Assembly: GCF_004402015.1 (NCBI RefSeq)
Contig: NZ_SOPW01000006.1
Location: 62,001-126,000 of the forward strand
Reading direction: 5' to 3'
DNA length: 64,000 nucleotides
Source of the DNA: Filobacillus milosensis
GTDB taxonomy: Bacteria; Bacillota; Bacilli; Bacillales; Alkalibacillaceae
Below are positions 17,024 through 26,190 of the stretch, piece by piece (position 1 is the stretch's first letter; every line of letters starts with the position of its first letter). The position numbers and the translations under genes were made by a program. The notes under the pieces are model-generated. The model did not search any database. It saw only the letters and a list, made by a program, of their open reading frames with translations, and was not told where the DNA came from.

Positions 17024-18212
17024 CTCCGTTCACCTCATTTCCATTCGCCAATGCTGCAATGACTGCTCCACGTACAATAATTCCTCGTAGTTTACCATCT
17101 TCAACAACGGCAACCGGAACAGAAGCGTCATGTATAATATCAAAAATTTCTTGAATTGACGTGTCTTTTTCGACAGTCGGCATGTCAGTGCGTAATATCT
17201 CTTTAAGATCTTTCTTTTCCTGCTTTTTAGCATCAGAAACATCATCTGCAGTAACATAACCTTTTAAATTGCGTGAACGGTCAACCACGTAAATGCTAGA
17301 TAAACCTTGTTCGCGAATTCTTTCTAATGCCACGCGCGGACCATGCTTATCAATATCAACTGTTTCTGGTCGTTTCATAATGTTTTCAGCTGTAAGTACT
17401 TTAGAACGATCGACATCCTCAACAAATTTCTCAACATAATCATTCGCTGGATTAATAAGAATTTCTTCCGGTGATCCAATTTGTACTATAGAACCATCTT
17501 TCATTAGTGCAATTCGGTCACCTATTCTTAATGCCTCATCTAAATCGTGCGTGATGAAGATAATTGTTTTCTGCATTTTCTCTTGAAGATCTAATAATTC
17601 ATCCTGCATATCTTTACGAATTAATGGATCTAATGCAGAGAACGCTTCATCCATAAGTAAAACTTCTGGGTCATTGGCCAATGCACGCGCTAAACCAACA
17701 CGCTGCTGCATGCCTCCAGATAATTGACTTGGATATTGCTCAATAAAGCTTCCAAGACCAACTAACTCTAAAGCTTCTTTGGCTTTCTTTGAACGCTCTT
17801 CTTTATTTATCCCTTGGACTTCTAGACCAAACTCAGTGTTTTCTAGGACCGTTTTAAATGGGAAAAGAGCAAACTTTTGGAATACCATACTCATTTTCTC
17901 TCTACGTACTTTACGTAAATCATCTTTGTTCATTTTTGCTAAATTTTCATTATCAATTTCAACATCGCCCTCAGTCGGCTCAATTAATCGATTTAACAAA
18001 CGAACTAATGTTGATTTACCACTACCGGAAAGGCCCATAATAACGAATACTTCGCCTTCTTCGACCTCAAAGCTTGCGCGGTTAACCCCTACCGTACAGC
18101 CGGTTTTTTCTAGTATTTCTTCTTTCTTTAAACCTTCATCCAGTAATTTTTGTGCTTCTTTTGTTTTCTTACCAAAAATCTTTGATAGATTATTGACTTT
18201 GATTACTGGCAC
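17013..18212 (-). CDS. opuAA: OpuAA-type glycine betaine ABC ATPase with CBS domains
   Basis: 399 residues. Walker [10 protein letters not shown] at 60-68, signature LSGGMQQRV, Walker [14 protein letters not shown], then two C-terminal CBS domains (about 270-390) that in OpuA homologues sense ionic strength or cyclic dinucleotides. The GTG at 18212 lies 6 bases from AGAGGTG and is preferred to the GTG at 18221, which overlaps that site. First gene of the operon opuAA-opuAB-two binding proteins. Confidence 0.92.
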   Translation of the reverse strand: MPVIKVNNLSKIFGKKTKEAQKLLDEGLKKEEILEKTGCTVGVNRASFEVEEGEVFVIMGLSGSGKSTLVRLLNRLIEPTEGDVEIDNENLAKMNKDDLRKVRREKMSMVFQKFALFPFKTVLENTEFGLEVQGINKEERSKKAKEALELVGLGSFIEQYPSQLSGGMQQRVGLARALANDPEVLLMDEAFSALDPLIRKDMQDELLDLQEKMQKTIIFITHDLDEALRIGDRIALMKDGSIVQIGSPEEILINPANDYVEKFVEDVDRSKVLTAENIMKRPETVDIDKHGPRVALERIREQGLSSIYVVDRSRNLKGYVTADDVSDAKKQEKKDLKEILRTDMPTVEKDTSIQEIFDIIHDASVPVAVVEDGKLRGIIVRGAVIAALANGNEVNGDDA

Positions 18213-18296
18213 GCATTTCACCTCTCGTCCTTATATCCATTTTTTCTATTACTTTTTGACTACTTTGTAATCGCTCTGTAATCAATCACTTGTATT

Positions 18297-18325
18297 ACTA
18301 TAGTAGTTTATCCATCCTATTTCAA
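18297..18325 (-). promoter_or_regulatory. Sigma-A-type promoter of the OpuA-type operon
   Basis: Minus-strand TTGAAA and TATAGT separated by exactly 17 bp, about 85 bp upstream of the ATPase start. Good consensus match. Confidence 0.65.
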
Positions 18326-18347
18326 ACATCATAAACTTTTAAATCAG

Positions 18348-18382
18348 TTTGTTTAGTCTGTACAGTTTAAACTTTACAAACT
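18348..18382. promoter_or_regulatory. Candidate operator between opuAA and the GbsR-type gene
   Basis: Nested symmetry: outer arms GTTTGT and ACAAAC enclose the overlapping palindromes CTGTACAG and GTTTAAAC. It lies just upstream of the opuAA -35 in the 299-base divergent intergenic region (18213-18511), where a local regulator would bind. No binding site is experimentally known to me for this sequence. Confidence 0.45.
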
Positions 18383-18511
18383 TTAGGAGCTTATTTAGCT
18401 TATTTTCTTTAATTTACTCCAAATAACTACCATACATACAATTTTCAATTTATATAAAAGTAAGATAAGGTAAGTATTAGTATTTGACAAGGAGGCAGTT
18501 CGATTCCTACT

Positions 18512-19000
18512 ATGATGACTAATCATGAGCAAGAACGTCTAGAAAATATTAATAATTTAATGATCTCTGAGTTCTCTAAAACATTAGAAATGTTTGCTTT
18601 AAATAAAACTGAAGCTCAATTGTTTGTCACATTATTTTTAAATGACGAACCTATGACTTTGGATGATATGAAAGAAGTGCTAGGAAAAAGTAAAACAGCA
18701 ATGAGTACTTCTATCCGTACATTACTAGATTACAATTTAGTGGAAAAGGTATTTATAAAAGGGGCACGCAAAGATCTATATCAAGCGAAGAAAGACCTTT
18801 ATGAGAAATTCATGAAAACTTATGTTAATCGATGGTTAGAAGCACTAGATCGACAAGTTCATAGCTTAGAATCTATTGAAAAAGAGTTAAAAAAATTAGA
18901 TACTAATGGTGAGAACATCTCACATAAAATTCATGAAGCCATTAAATTTCACCAATCATTAGAAGAAGTATTTCAACAAATTAGTAAATATGACCAATAA
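18512..19000 (+). CDS. GbsR-type transcriptional regulator
   Basis: 162 residues. A winged helix-turn-helix domain (about 22-95; FALNKTEAQLFVTLFLNDEPMTLDDMKEVLGKSKTAMSTSIRTLLDYNLVEKVFIKGARKDLY) with a C-terminal coiled-coil-like tail places it in the GbsR/OpcR group of MarR-like repressors. These sense choline or related compounds and control betaine genes. Its position divergent from the OpuA-type operon supports local control. The ATG at 18512 is 16 bases from GGAGG; an in-frame ATT at 18503 is 7 bases from it, so the true start may be three codons earlier. Confidence 0.82.
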   Translation: MMTNHEQERLENINNLMISEFSKTLEMFALNKTEAQLFVTLFLNDEPMTLDDMKEVLGKSKTAMSTSIRTLLDYNLVEKVFIKGARKDLYQAKKDLYEKFMKTYVNRWLEALDRQVHSLESIEKELKKLDTNGENISHKIHEAIKFHQSLEEVFQQISKYDQ

Positions 19001-19038
19001 TTAGATATTCTTTCTAAAACACTATAATAACGCACCTT

Positions 19039-19077
19039 AGAGTTGGCAGTGTACAATCTACTGCCAACTCTATTTTT
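19039..19077 (+). terminator. Terminator after the GbsR-type gene
   Basis: 12-bp stem AGAGTTGGCAGT with ACTGCCAACTCT followed by ATTTTTATA. Confidence 0.85.
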
Positions 19078-19129
19078 ATATATAGTTATGTTAAAATAGG
19101 TACATAAACTTACATTTTGAGGAGTCGGT

Positions 19130-19654
19130 TTGGTGAATAAAGAAACTTATTCATGGCAGGAAGCTATCTTATATTCACACAAGATGGCACAATTGACAAA
19201 AGCAATTTGGAAATCAATTGAGAAAGATTGGCAAGAATGGATTAAACCATTTGACCTTAACCTAAATGAACACCATGTTCTGTGGATAGCTTATCATCTT
19301 AGAGGAGCTACTGTATCAGAGATATCTAAATTTGGTGTTATGCATGTATCTACCGCTTTTAATTTCTCTAAGAAATTAGAAAAAAGAGGACTATTAACGT
19401 TCTCAAAAAAAGAAGAAGATAAACGAAATACCTATGTGAAATTAACTGAAGAAGGTGTTCGTTTATTTGAAGAAACAATGGCAGAGCATGATCCGGAGAA
19501 AAACAGTGTCATGCAAGCTTCTTTGCCCTTAAAAAGTATTTATGGAAGTTTCCCAGAATTTCAAGAGTTAGAATCAATTGTTAAGCACTTATACGGTGAT
19601 GAATATTTAGAAATATTAGATCGTTCTTTAGAGAGTATTAGAAAAGAATATTAA
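19130..19654 (+). CDS. scoC: MarR-family regulator ScoC (Hpr)
   Basis: 174 residues. The N-terminal [28 protein letters not shown] and the wHTH segment [47 protein letters not shown] are typical of Hpr/ScoC. In B. subtilis it is the transition-state repressor of extracellular proteases and sporulation genes. The tail is shorter than I recall for B. subtilis (about 200 residues). The start may be TTG at 19130 or GTG at 19133; both fit TGAGGAG. Its setting upstream of yhaJ and prsA agrees with B. subtilis. Confidence 0.88.
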   Translation: MVNKETYSWQEAILYSHKMAQLTKAIWKSIEKDWQEWIKPFDLNLNEHHVLWIAYHLRGATVSEISKFGVMHVSTAFNFSKKLEKRGLLTFSKKEEDKRNTYVKLTEEGVRLFEETMAEHDPEKNSVMQASLPLKSIYGSFPEFQELESIVKHLYGDEYLEILDRSLESIRKEY

Positions 19655-19764
19655 TATAATAAAAAAATCTTTTAGCCCCAACACACCGGTGCTTTAAGGA
19701 TTCTCTAAAAAACTAGAAAAAAATCTTAAAAAAGGGTTGAAAATTTCCTTTAATCAGCGTATTA

Positions 19765-19801
19765 TTCGTTGAGAGCTATTATTAATTAAATACTCAACGA
19801 A
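19765..19801. promoter_or_regulatory. Inverted repeat upstream of the yhaJ-like gene
   Basis: Perfect 9-bp arms TTCGTTGAG and CTCAACGAA with a 19-base AT-rich spacer, about 30 bases before the yhaJ-like start. It may be an operator or an mRNA stem in the leader; no U run follows, so it is not a terminator. Confidence 0.4.
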
Positions 19802-19830
19802 GATATTACTGTTATAAAGGAGGCCCTATT

Positions 19831-20373
19831 ATGACATGCTGGAAATCTATTAACGTTACGAAAGAACTCGGTTATAATAGGTTAGTCATTTTATCGACTT
19901 TATTAGGTATTACAACATTCATGTTCATGTATGTACCTTTTTCAATTATATATCAAGGTGTTACAATAGAAGCTCCAAGCATATATATTGTGTTAAGTAG
20001 TCTAATTTTGTTACCAGTTTTACACAAATTAGCACATGCCATTCCTTTATTGTTTACTGATAAGGAATTTCAATTTCGTTGGAGTTTCAAATATAGATAT
20101 TTTCCAATGTTAAAGATTAAAATGAAGTCAAGTCTATCGAAAAGAACTTCGATTCTCACAATGGTAGCACCAAGTTTATTCATTACCCTACCATTAATGT
20201 TGGCTCTGGTTGGGTTTCCAATGTATTTCCCAATTCTAATACTTTGCTTAGCCTTAAATATTGGAGTATCATTACCAGATTGGATCGCTTTAGCTTATTT
20301 TACAAAAGCTCCAAAAAATAGTGTGATTGAGAAATCTCGTGAGAATTATGATATATTAATTAAATCACCGTAA
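19831..20373 (+). CDS. YhaJ-like DUF3267 membrane protein
   Basis: 180 residues with about four membrane helices (roughly 22-42, 50-70, 115-135, 138-158). The motif LLPVLHKLAHAIP in the second helix sits where related membrane proteins of this superfamily have an HExxH zinc-protease motif; here the Glu is replaced by Lys, so it is probably not an active protease. Position after scoC corresponds to B. subtilis yhaJ. The next small gene follows after 17 bases. Confidence 0.65.
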   Translation: MTCWKSINVTKELGYNRLVILSTLLGITTFMFMYVPFSIIYQGVTIEAPSIYIVLSSLILLPVLHKLAHAIPLLFTDKEFQFRWSFKYRYFPMLKIKMKSSLSKRTSILTMVAPSLFITLPLMLALVGFPMYFPILILCLALNIGVSLPDWIALAYFTKAPKNSVIEKSRENYDILIKSP

Positions 20374-20390
20374 AAACAGGAGGCGATACT

Positions 20391-20570
20391 TTGCTATTTA
20401 TTTATGTACCTTTTGCGTTATTCATTTTATATACCTTTAATTCTTTAGCACAACGTTTCTGTGAAAAATCTGAACTATCTTCAGAAAAAAGCAGCAAAGT
20501 ATTTAGAACAATAAACGTTGCCATGCTAATTTTGTTACTTTCATCTTACTACGAAGTGAATTATCTATAA
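20391..20570 (+). CDS. Small membrane protein, 59 residues
   Basis: TTG start at 20391, 7 bases after a strong AGGAGG (20378-20383). The product MLFIYVPFALFILYTFNSLA... has one hydrophobic segment at 1-20, a polar middle with KSELSSEKSSK, and a second hydrophobic segment (INVAMLILLLSSYY) at 41-54. It lies 17 bases after the yhaJ-like gene and just before a strong terminator, so the two form a unit. I do not recognise a family. Confidence 0.65.
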   Translation: MLFIYVPFALFILYTFNSLAQRFCEKSELSSEKSSKVFRTINVAMLILLLSSYYEVNYL

Positions 20571-20580
20571 TAAATTTATA

Positions 20581-20615
20581 AAGGGTTGTTCAGTACATAC
20601 TGAACAACCCTTTTT
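20581..20615 (+). terminator. Terminator after yhaJ-like operon
   Basis: 14-bp stem AAGGGTTGTTCAGT with ACTGAACAACCCTT and a U run. Confidence 0.9.
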
Positions 20616-20635
20616 CATGCCCATTTCATTTAATT

Positions 20636-20722
20636 TTAGTACCAGCTAGCACCTACAATGATTAATAAAATGAACAATACAACGATTAACGCGAAACCGC
20701 CACCATAGCCTTTGTTACTCAT
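20636..20722 (-). CDS. YjcZ-type sporulation peptide, 28 residues
   Basis: ATG at 20722 preceded by GGAGGTGA at good spacing. The product begins MSNKGYGGGFALIVVLFILL and ends IIVGASWY: a glycine/tyrosine-rich head and a single membrane helix, the pattern of the YjcZ family of tiny sporulation proteins found in multiple copies in Bacillus. The minus-strand leader has a CATAAAATA stretch reminiscent of a mother-cell sigma -10 but no clear -35. Downstream it shares the terminator at 20581-20615. Confidence 0.8.
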   Translation of the reverse strand: MSNKGYGGGFALIVVLFILLIIVGASWY

Positions 20723-20877
20723 TCCATTCACCTCCTTGGTTACTTAACTACAAGTATTTTATGTATAATCACCCTGTTTCGTTTAGGCGTTTATATAAAA
20801 TTATATCGTTACTTACTTATCGAAGTATGATATATTATTGATTAGAATGATTACATAATATAGGAGTGTGTAGACAG

Positions 20878-21741
20878 ATGAAGAAATTTTTACTTATTGG
20901 ACTTGCATTATGCCTAACAATATTGGCTGCTTGCACCGAAGAAGAAAGTCAAGATCCTGAAGTGATAGCTGAAACAGCTGCAGGGGATGTTACAAAGGAA
21001 GATTATTATAATGAACTAAAAGAACTTTACGGTGAACAAGTTCTTAAAAATATGATTACACGTAAGGTATTGAATGATAAATTAGGTGAAGAAAACAAAG
21101 TTACGATGGAAGAGATCGATAAAGAAATTCAGAAAACCAAAGAACAATTAGGACAACAATTTAACATGGTTTTACAACGACAAGGATTTAAAAATGAACA
21201 AGAATTTAGATATGCTTTACTATTGAGTAAAATTCAATACGAATTAGCGAAACAAGACATTGATGTTTCTGAAGAAGATATCAAAAAACAATATGAGCGT
21301 TCTAAAACTGAAATACAAGCTAGGCACATTCTAGTAAAAGACAAAGAAACAGCTCAAGAAGTATTAGATAAATATAAAAATGGTACAGACTTTGCCGAAT
21401 TGGCTAAGGAATATTCAACAGACGGCTCAGCTCAAAATGGCGGAGATCTAGGCTTTTTCTCGACAGGAGATATGGTTAAACCTTTCGAAGATGCGGCTTA
21501 CTCACTTGAAGTTGGTGAAGTTAGCGAACCTGTAAAATCAGAATTTGGCTGGCATGTCATTAAAGTGGAAGATAAACAGAAAGTTGAAGTCGAGCCTTAC
21601 GAGGATGTAAAAGAAAATATCGAAGAAAAATTAACAATGAAGCAAGTTGATCAGGAAAAATTAAAAAAGCAGGTTCAATCAATTCTAGATGAATCTGATA
21701 TTGATGTTAAAGTAGAAGAATACAAAAACTTATTTAATTAG
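20878..21741 (+). CDS. prsA: Foldase lipoprotein PrsA
   Basis: 287 residues. Signal MKKFLLIGLALCLTILAAC with lipid-modified Cys19. An N-terminal SurA-like helical region (about 30-140) precedes a parvulin PPIase domain at about 148-235 (QARHILVKDKETAQEVL... GGDLGFFSTGDMVKPFEDAAYSL... EFGWHVIKV), then a basic/acidic C-terminal helix. PrsA folds secreted proteins outside the membrane. An in-frame GTG at 20866 would place polar residues before the signal; the ATG is preferred although its SD (AGGAG) is about 11-13 bases away. Confidence 0.92.
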   Translation: MKKFLLIGLALCLTILAACTEEESQDPEVIAETAAGDVTKEDYYNELKELYGEQVLKNMITRKVLNDKLGEENKVTMEEIDKEIQKTKEQLGQQFNMVLQRQGFKNEQEFRYALLLSKIQYELAKQDIDVSEEDIKKQYERSKTEIQARHILVKDKETAQEVLDKYKNGTDFAELAKEYSTDGSAQNGGDLGFFSTGDMVKPFEDAAYSLEVGEVSEPVKSEFGWHVIKVEDKQKVEVEPYEDVKENIEEKLTMKQVDQEKLKKQVQSILDESDIDVKVEEYKNLFN

Positions 21742-21750
21742 AATTTATAA

Positions 21751-21785
21751 AAGAGGTGCTATTCATTTGAATAGCACCTCTTTTT
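21751..21785. terminator. Bidirectional terminator between prsA and the DUF4129-type gene
   Basis: 15-bp perfect stem AAGAGGTGCTATTCA with TGAATAGCACCTCTT and a 2-base loop; U run on the plus strand, A/U flank on the minus strand. Confidence 0.85.
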
Positions 21786-21808
21786 AATAAACTGTTGAAA
21801 TAAGTCAT

Positions 21809-23071
21809 TTAGTTCTTATCTTGATCATTATTTTCTTCTTCTCGCTCTTTTTTAAGATATTCCTTGAGATGTTGTTTCAATTGATTGATTTGTGTTATAT
21901 AGTAATTCTTGTTATGTGAATCAATATCGCTAAAACCGTAACGAACATTTCGATAAATTTGAATAACATCATCATCGACTAAATGCTTGATGTTATACCT
22001 TTGAAGATAGTCATGAATCGATTCATCTTTGTAGCGTCCAATTCCTTTCTTGGCAGCCCATTCTTCTAATTTAAAGAACTCTTTTCTAACCTCATTTTTA
22101 GGGGCTTTGCTGCCTTGTCTAAACTTCCACAACTTCTTTTCCCTAGTAAGATTTGATGTCGATGCAAAATCATCATTATTCCTATCAGATAATTTTACTG
22201 ACTTCATTAATGTATGTCTCTTCTTATAGATAATTAATATTAATATGATTGTTACTACAACAAAAAACGCGATCATTAAATGTTCGGAAGTAATAACAGG
22301 TTCTGAAGCACGTTCAGTTAAAGAATCTTCAGGCCTCTCACCCGTTCCTTGTTCAATTTCTTGTTCATCTTCTTCTTCAGCTTCTTTAGGTTCAATCGTT
22401 TCTACATATTTAAAAAGAGGCCTTAAAATCGTAACAAATAAGCCTATTACACCATGTATAGCGGTGTAATAAATGTTACGTAAAATTGGATAAGCACTAT
22501 AGATTAAAGTCGCCCCTCCAAATAATAGAAAAATAAGAAATGCAAAAGTATATAATCTTTTCTTTAAGCTGTTACCTTCCTGTGAAAATAAATGAAAAAT
22601 TAACTTACCAACAAACAGTACACTTAGCTGAATAACCAACATTAACACAATACCATCCGCATATTCAGAATGTTGATAAACACCAATGATATGACCAAGA
22701 AAAGTTGCTGCAATTGCAATCCCTATATAAGTCGTTTCAGTTTCTAACTCAGCAACATCGTCGTGTCTAATCATTCTCCAAACTAAGAAACCACTAAAAA
22801 ATAAAGAAGCAATTATACTTAAGCCACTGACCCATGCAATAAGAAAAAACAAAGGTGTTAAACTTATAAAGTGAAATAACTTCAATTTTTCTTGAAAAGT
22901 TGTTTTTAAGAATAAGTAAATAGCAATTGAAATGGTCACATAAAATAAAAAGCTAATAATTTGTGGTTCTTGTTTAAACAGTATTAGATAAGCAAAATAA
23001 AGAATCCACAGGGTAAAAATCTCTATTACAATTTTTTGCGATTTAATGAACGGATGATTATGGTTATGCAT
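21809..23071 (-). CDS. DUF4129-type membrane protein
   Basis: 420 residues. About eight membrane helices in the first 215 residues, an acidic loop (EAEEEDEQEIEQGTGE), one more helix near 265-285, and a cytoplasmic C-terminal DUF4129-like domain (EEWAAKKGIGRYKDESIHDYLQRYNI... QIYRNVRYGFSD). Unlike the classical partner in these clusters it shows no transglutaminase core. Last gene of the MoxR-DUF58 set, overlapping the DUF58 gene by 8 bases. Probable role in cell-envelope assembly or proteolysis; not established. Confidence 0.7.
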   Translation of the reverse strand: MHNHNHPFIKSQKIVIEIFTLWILYFAYLILFKQEPQIISFLFYVTISIAIYLFLKTTFQEKLKLFHFISLTPLFFLIAWVSGLSIIASLFFSGFLVWRMIRHDDVAELETETTYIGIAIAATFLGHIIGVYQHSEYADGIVLMLVIQLSVLFVGKLIFHLFSQEGNSLKKRLYTFAFLIFLLFGGATLIYSAYPILRNIYYTAIHGVIGLFVTILRPLFKYVETIEPKEAEEEDEQEIEQGTGERPEDSLTERASEPVITSEHLMIAFFVVVTIILILIIYKKRHTLMKSVKLSDRNNDDFASTSNLTREKKLWKFRQGSKAPKNEVRKEFFKLEEWAAKKGIGRYKDESIHDYLQRYNIKHLVDDDVIQIYRNVRYGFSDIDSHNKNYYITQINQLKQHLKEYLKKEREEENNDQDKN

Positions 23072-24269
23072 GATTAGATATGCCTCCCTTCATGAGTAAA
23101 GGAAGGATTTCGGCCTGTTGTGCCTCATTAAGATAATAAATTGAGTGACCTTGATTAATCCACTCCTTAAAAATCCTCTGTTGTGAAGCATTAAATGAAC
23201 CGATTTGAATAATATACGGCGCTTTATTCTGATGTGAAGCCTGTTCTAATGTGTGCGTATAGTTAGCTGTTAAACCTAAAGGATTAATTCGTGCTAGTAA
23301 CTCTAATGCACGCATATAGTGATTTTTTCCTTCGCCTAAAGGTAAATGAACATATGGTAATCCCTTAAACCCTCTAACATTGATGTAAATTTCAAATGGG
23401 ATATTATGCTCTGTTGCATATCTGCACATATAAGCTGTGTATTCAAGATAATTTTCTATTTCACTAAATAAATTTACACCGTGGTGAACTTTAATATTTA
23501 ACATAAAACACCAGGACAGCTGATTAACCTTTTCAACAATTTTCGTTTGCAGCTCTTGCTTTCTTGCTGTAGCTTTCCAGTGGATACGGTTAAACGGATC
23601 ACCACTGACATAATCACGTGTTCCATATTGAAGTAAAGGCTGCTCAAATATCGAGTGTTGAGCTTGTTGATCACCACTATTGCTTGGCTCTATCAGATTT
23701 AGTCCTTCTACCTGCTTTAGGCTCGGATAAATAATAATTTCTTGTTTATATATTTTGTTATAGCTAAGGTTAATCTGCCCTAACCCCATGATGTTAGGAA
23801 TATAAATTCTTATACTTCGAATCTTACCAATTCCCCTTCTAACAGACTGAACAGGTAAAGAAATGTTCTTTTCCTCAAAACTTAATAATGTTAAAGGTAA
23901 TTGGATGGTTTCTGTATCTGTTTGATGATTTTTGTCTTCAAACTGTGATTCTAAGACCTGATCATATGTAATCTCTAATCTAGCATTAATGATTGGCAAA
24001 ATACCCTTTTGAATAATATGAAACTCAATCATTTCATCATCACCAGGATAACTTCTCAGTTTCCTTGTAGGATCTTCAAGAATTAAATAATCATCGACAT
24101 GTTTTTCGTAAAAGGTGCTAATTAAATAAATTAGAATTAGAAACACGCCTAAAAACATGAGTATAGGAAACTGACCAAATGTACTAAAGAAGCTGACGAT
24201 AATAAAAACTCCACCCGGGATAAGTAGTGCAAGAAATAGATTGGAGCTTTTTACATATTTCCTAAACAT
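23064..24269 (-). CDS. DUF58 family protein
   Basis: 401 residues. Two N-terminal membrane helices (about 12-50) and a soluble region with the DUF58 signature RDYVSGDPFNRIHWKATARKQ at about 215-236. DUF58 proteins have a von Willebrand factor A-like fold and are always found with MoxR ATPases, as here (start overlaps the moxR stop by 1 base). The function in Bacillaceae is unknown. Confidence 0.85.
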   Translation of the reverse strand: MFRKYVKSSNLFLALLIPGGVFIIVSFFSTFGQFPILMFLGVFLILIYLISTFYEKHVDDYLILEDPTRKLRSYPGDDEMIEFHIIQKGILPIINARLEITYDQVLESQFEDKNHQTDTETIQLPLTLLSFEEKNISLPVQSVRRGIGKIRSIRIYIPNIMGLGQINLSYNKIYKQEIIIYPSLKQVEGLNLIEPSNSGDQQAQHSIFEQPLLQYGTRDYVSGDPFNRIHWKATARKQELQTKIVEKVNQLSWCFMLNIKVHHGVNLFSEIENYLEYTAYMCRYATEHNIPFEIYINVRGFKGLPYVHLPLGEGKNHYMRALELLARINPLGLTANYTHTLEQASHQNKAPYIIQIGSFNASQQRIFKEWINQGHSIYYLNEAQQAEILPLLMKGGISNHA

Positions 24270-25219
24270 TATCGCTCGACTCCGACTTCAACAGGTACTT
24301 CAACTGTTCTTAAAATATCCTCCATAACTTCAAGCTGATTTCTTTTCGTAGCTGCCTCTAATGTTAATACTAATCGGTGAGCCAATACGTTTAACGCCAT
24401 CTCTTTTATATCTTCAGGTATTACATAATTTCTACCTTTCATCGCTGCATGAGCTTGTGAGGCACGCATCAATGCTAATGTTGCTCTGGGGCTTGCACCG
24501 ACCATAGTTGACTCACTTTCTCTTGTTGCGTGGATTATTGAAAGGAGATATTTCTCCACTTCATCTGATAATTGAATAGCTTTAACTTGCTTTTGGAATT
24601 CAATAAGTTGTTCTTTAGAGATCGATGACTGTAATTGTTCTAAAGGTTGCGAGGTCTTGTAAGCGTGCATAATCGATTGTTCTTCGTCAAACGATGGGTA
24701 ACCCATATCAATTTTCATGAAGAAACGGTCCATTTGCGCTTCAGGTAAGTCAAAAGTTCCTTGTTGAGATTCAATGGGGTTTTGTGTAGCGATAACAATA
24801 AATGGTTGTTCAATTGGCACGGTTGTCCCATCAATAGTAACTTGTTTCTCTTCCATAACTTCTAACAGTGAGGACTGTGTTCTTGGAGTGGCTCGGTTTA
24901 TTTCATCAGCTAAAAGCACGTTAGTGACAACTGGACCTACTCTTAACTCAAATTGCTGGTCTTTAGGGTTAAAAAAGTGAATCCCCGTCACATCTGAAGG
25001 TAAAACATCTGGAGTAAACTGAATTCGTTTGAAATCCCCTTCAATTGATTTGGCCATACTTTTAGCAAGCATTGTCTTACCAGTACCAGGAACACTTTCT
25101 AAAAGAACATGCCCCTGGTTGATTAGAGCATTTGCGATTAACTCAATTACATTATCCTTACCTATAATGACTTGTCCGATTTGGTTCTTCAATTCTTGCG
25201 AAAAATCCTTTAATTCCAT
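24269..25219 (-). CDS. MoxR-type AAA+ ATPase
   Basis: 316 residues. Walker A SVPGTGKTML near 40, Walker B VLLADEINRATPRTQ near 105, sensor-1 ATQNPIES near 150, and the C-terminal lid with GASPRATLALMRASQA. MoxR ATPases act as chaperones that activate VWA-domain partners; here the partner is the DUF58 protein encoded next. First gene of a three-gene unit, 17 bases downstream of yhaM, so transcription may read in from yhaONM. Confidence 0.92.
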   Translation of the reverse strand: MELKDFSQELKNQIGQVIIGKDNVIELIANALINQGHVLLESVPGTGKTMLAKSMAKSIEGDFKRIQFTPDVLPSDVTGIHFFNPKDQQFELRVGPVVTNVLLADEINRATPRTQSSLLEVMEEKQVTIDGTTVPIEQPFIVIATQNPIESQQGTFDLPEAQMDRFFMKIDMGYPSFDEEQSIMHAYKTSQPLEQLQSSISKEQLIEFQKQVKAIQLSDEVEKYLLSIIHATRESESTMVGASPRATLALMRASQAHAAMKGRNYVIPEDIKEMALNVLAHRLVLTLEAATKRNQLEVMEDILRTVEVPVEVGVER

Positions 25220-25236
25220 TTCCTCTCTCCCCTTTA

Positions 25237-26178
25237 TTACTCAATCTTTGGTTTATAAAAAGAACGATTCTCTAATGGATATATACGATCAGTGAACTCT
25301 CCAGGTTTCACTTTATCTAAAGCTCGATTCATCATATTCATTTTGGCATCTACAAGGTCGATTAAGTGAAGAACTTCTGCTTCTCTAATCTGTGGTGGCT
25401 TAGGGCTTCCCCACTCTGACTTTCCATGGTGACTCAGGATAAGGTGTTGTAGTAATAATACTTCTTCCCCTTCAATTCCAAGTTCGTTAGCAGCTTCTTT
25501 AACCTCATCGACCATGATTGTAATGTGTCCTAACAATTTCCCCTCAAGTGTGTAAGACGGTGACATGGGACTAGAAAGTTCTTTTACCTTTCCGATGTCA
25601 TGTAATATGATCCCTGCATATAACAGGTCAGCATCTACATCTGGATAAAGTTCAACTAATTGTTTTCCTAATTTCAACATGGAAACAACATGGTGAGCTA
25701 ATCCTGCGGCATATTCATGGTGATTTTTTGTCGCAGCAGGGTAAGTGAATAATTCATGTTCATATTTTTTTAGGAAATATCTAACAATTCTTTGAATGTT
25801 AGGGTTTCTCATTTCAAAAATTATTTTAGTCATGTACTCCTGCATTTCAACTACTTCAATTGGAGCTTTTTCCATGAAGTCTTCGGGGTGAATACCATCA
25901 GCAGCCGATGCTAATCGAATCTGCCTAACATTAAGTTGTGGCTTTCCTCGAAATTGCCTAATCTCCCCTTGAACATTAACGACGCTTTCTGGGGTAAATA
26001 CCTCTTCATCATCCTTTGTTACTTCCCATAACTTCGCTTCAATTTCACCGGATTTATCCCTGAACACAATTGTAAGAAAGGGTTTACCGTTACTAGCAAC
26101 TCCTTTATCAGACGATTTGATCAAAAGAAAACCTTCAAACTGTTCCCCAACTGACGCATGAGCAATTCCTTGACTCAT
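25237..26178 (-). CDS. yhaM: 3'-5' exoribonuclease YhaM
   Basis: 313 residues, the same size as B. subtilis YhaM. An N-terminal OB-fold (about 10-90; [26 protein letters not shown]) is followed by an HD domain with [12 protein letters not shown] and the metal-binding HDIGK, plus [17 protein letters not shown]. It trims RNA or ssDNA 3' ends in the cytoplasm. Third gene of the yhaO-yhaN-yhaM operon, 12 bases after yhaN. Confidence 0.95.
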   Translation of the reverse strand: MSQGIAHASVGEQFEGFLLIKSSDKGVASNGKPFLTIVFRDKSGEIEAKLWEVTKDDEEVFTPESVVNVQGEIRQFRGKPQLNVRQIRLASAADGIHPEDFMEKAPIEVVEMQEYMTKIIFEMRNPNIQRIVRYFLKKYEHELFTYPAATKNHHEYAAGLAHHVVSMLKLGKQLVELYPDVDADLLYAGIILHDIGKVKELSSPMSPSYTLEGKLLGHITIMVDEVKEAANELGIEGEEVLLLQHLILSHHGKSEWGSPKPPQIREAEVLHLIDLVDAKMNMMNRALDKVKPGEFTDRIYPLENRSFYKPKIE

Positions 26179-26190
26179 TAAAATCTCCCC

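Noticed and set aside
18350-18450. Plus-strand promoter for the GbsR-type gene
   Set aside because: Several TATA-like hexamers are present but none has a convincing -35 at correct spacing.
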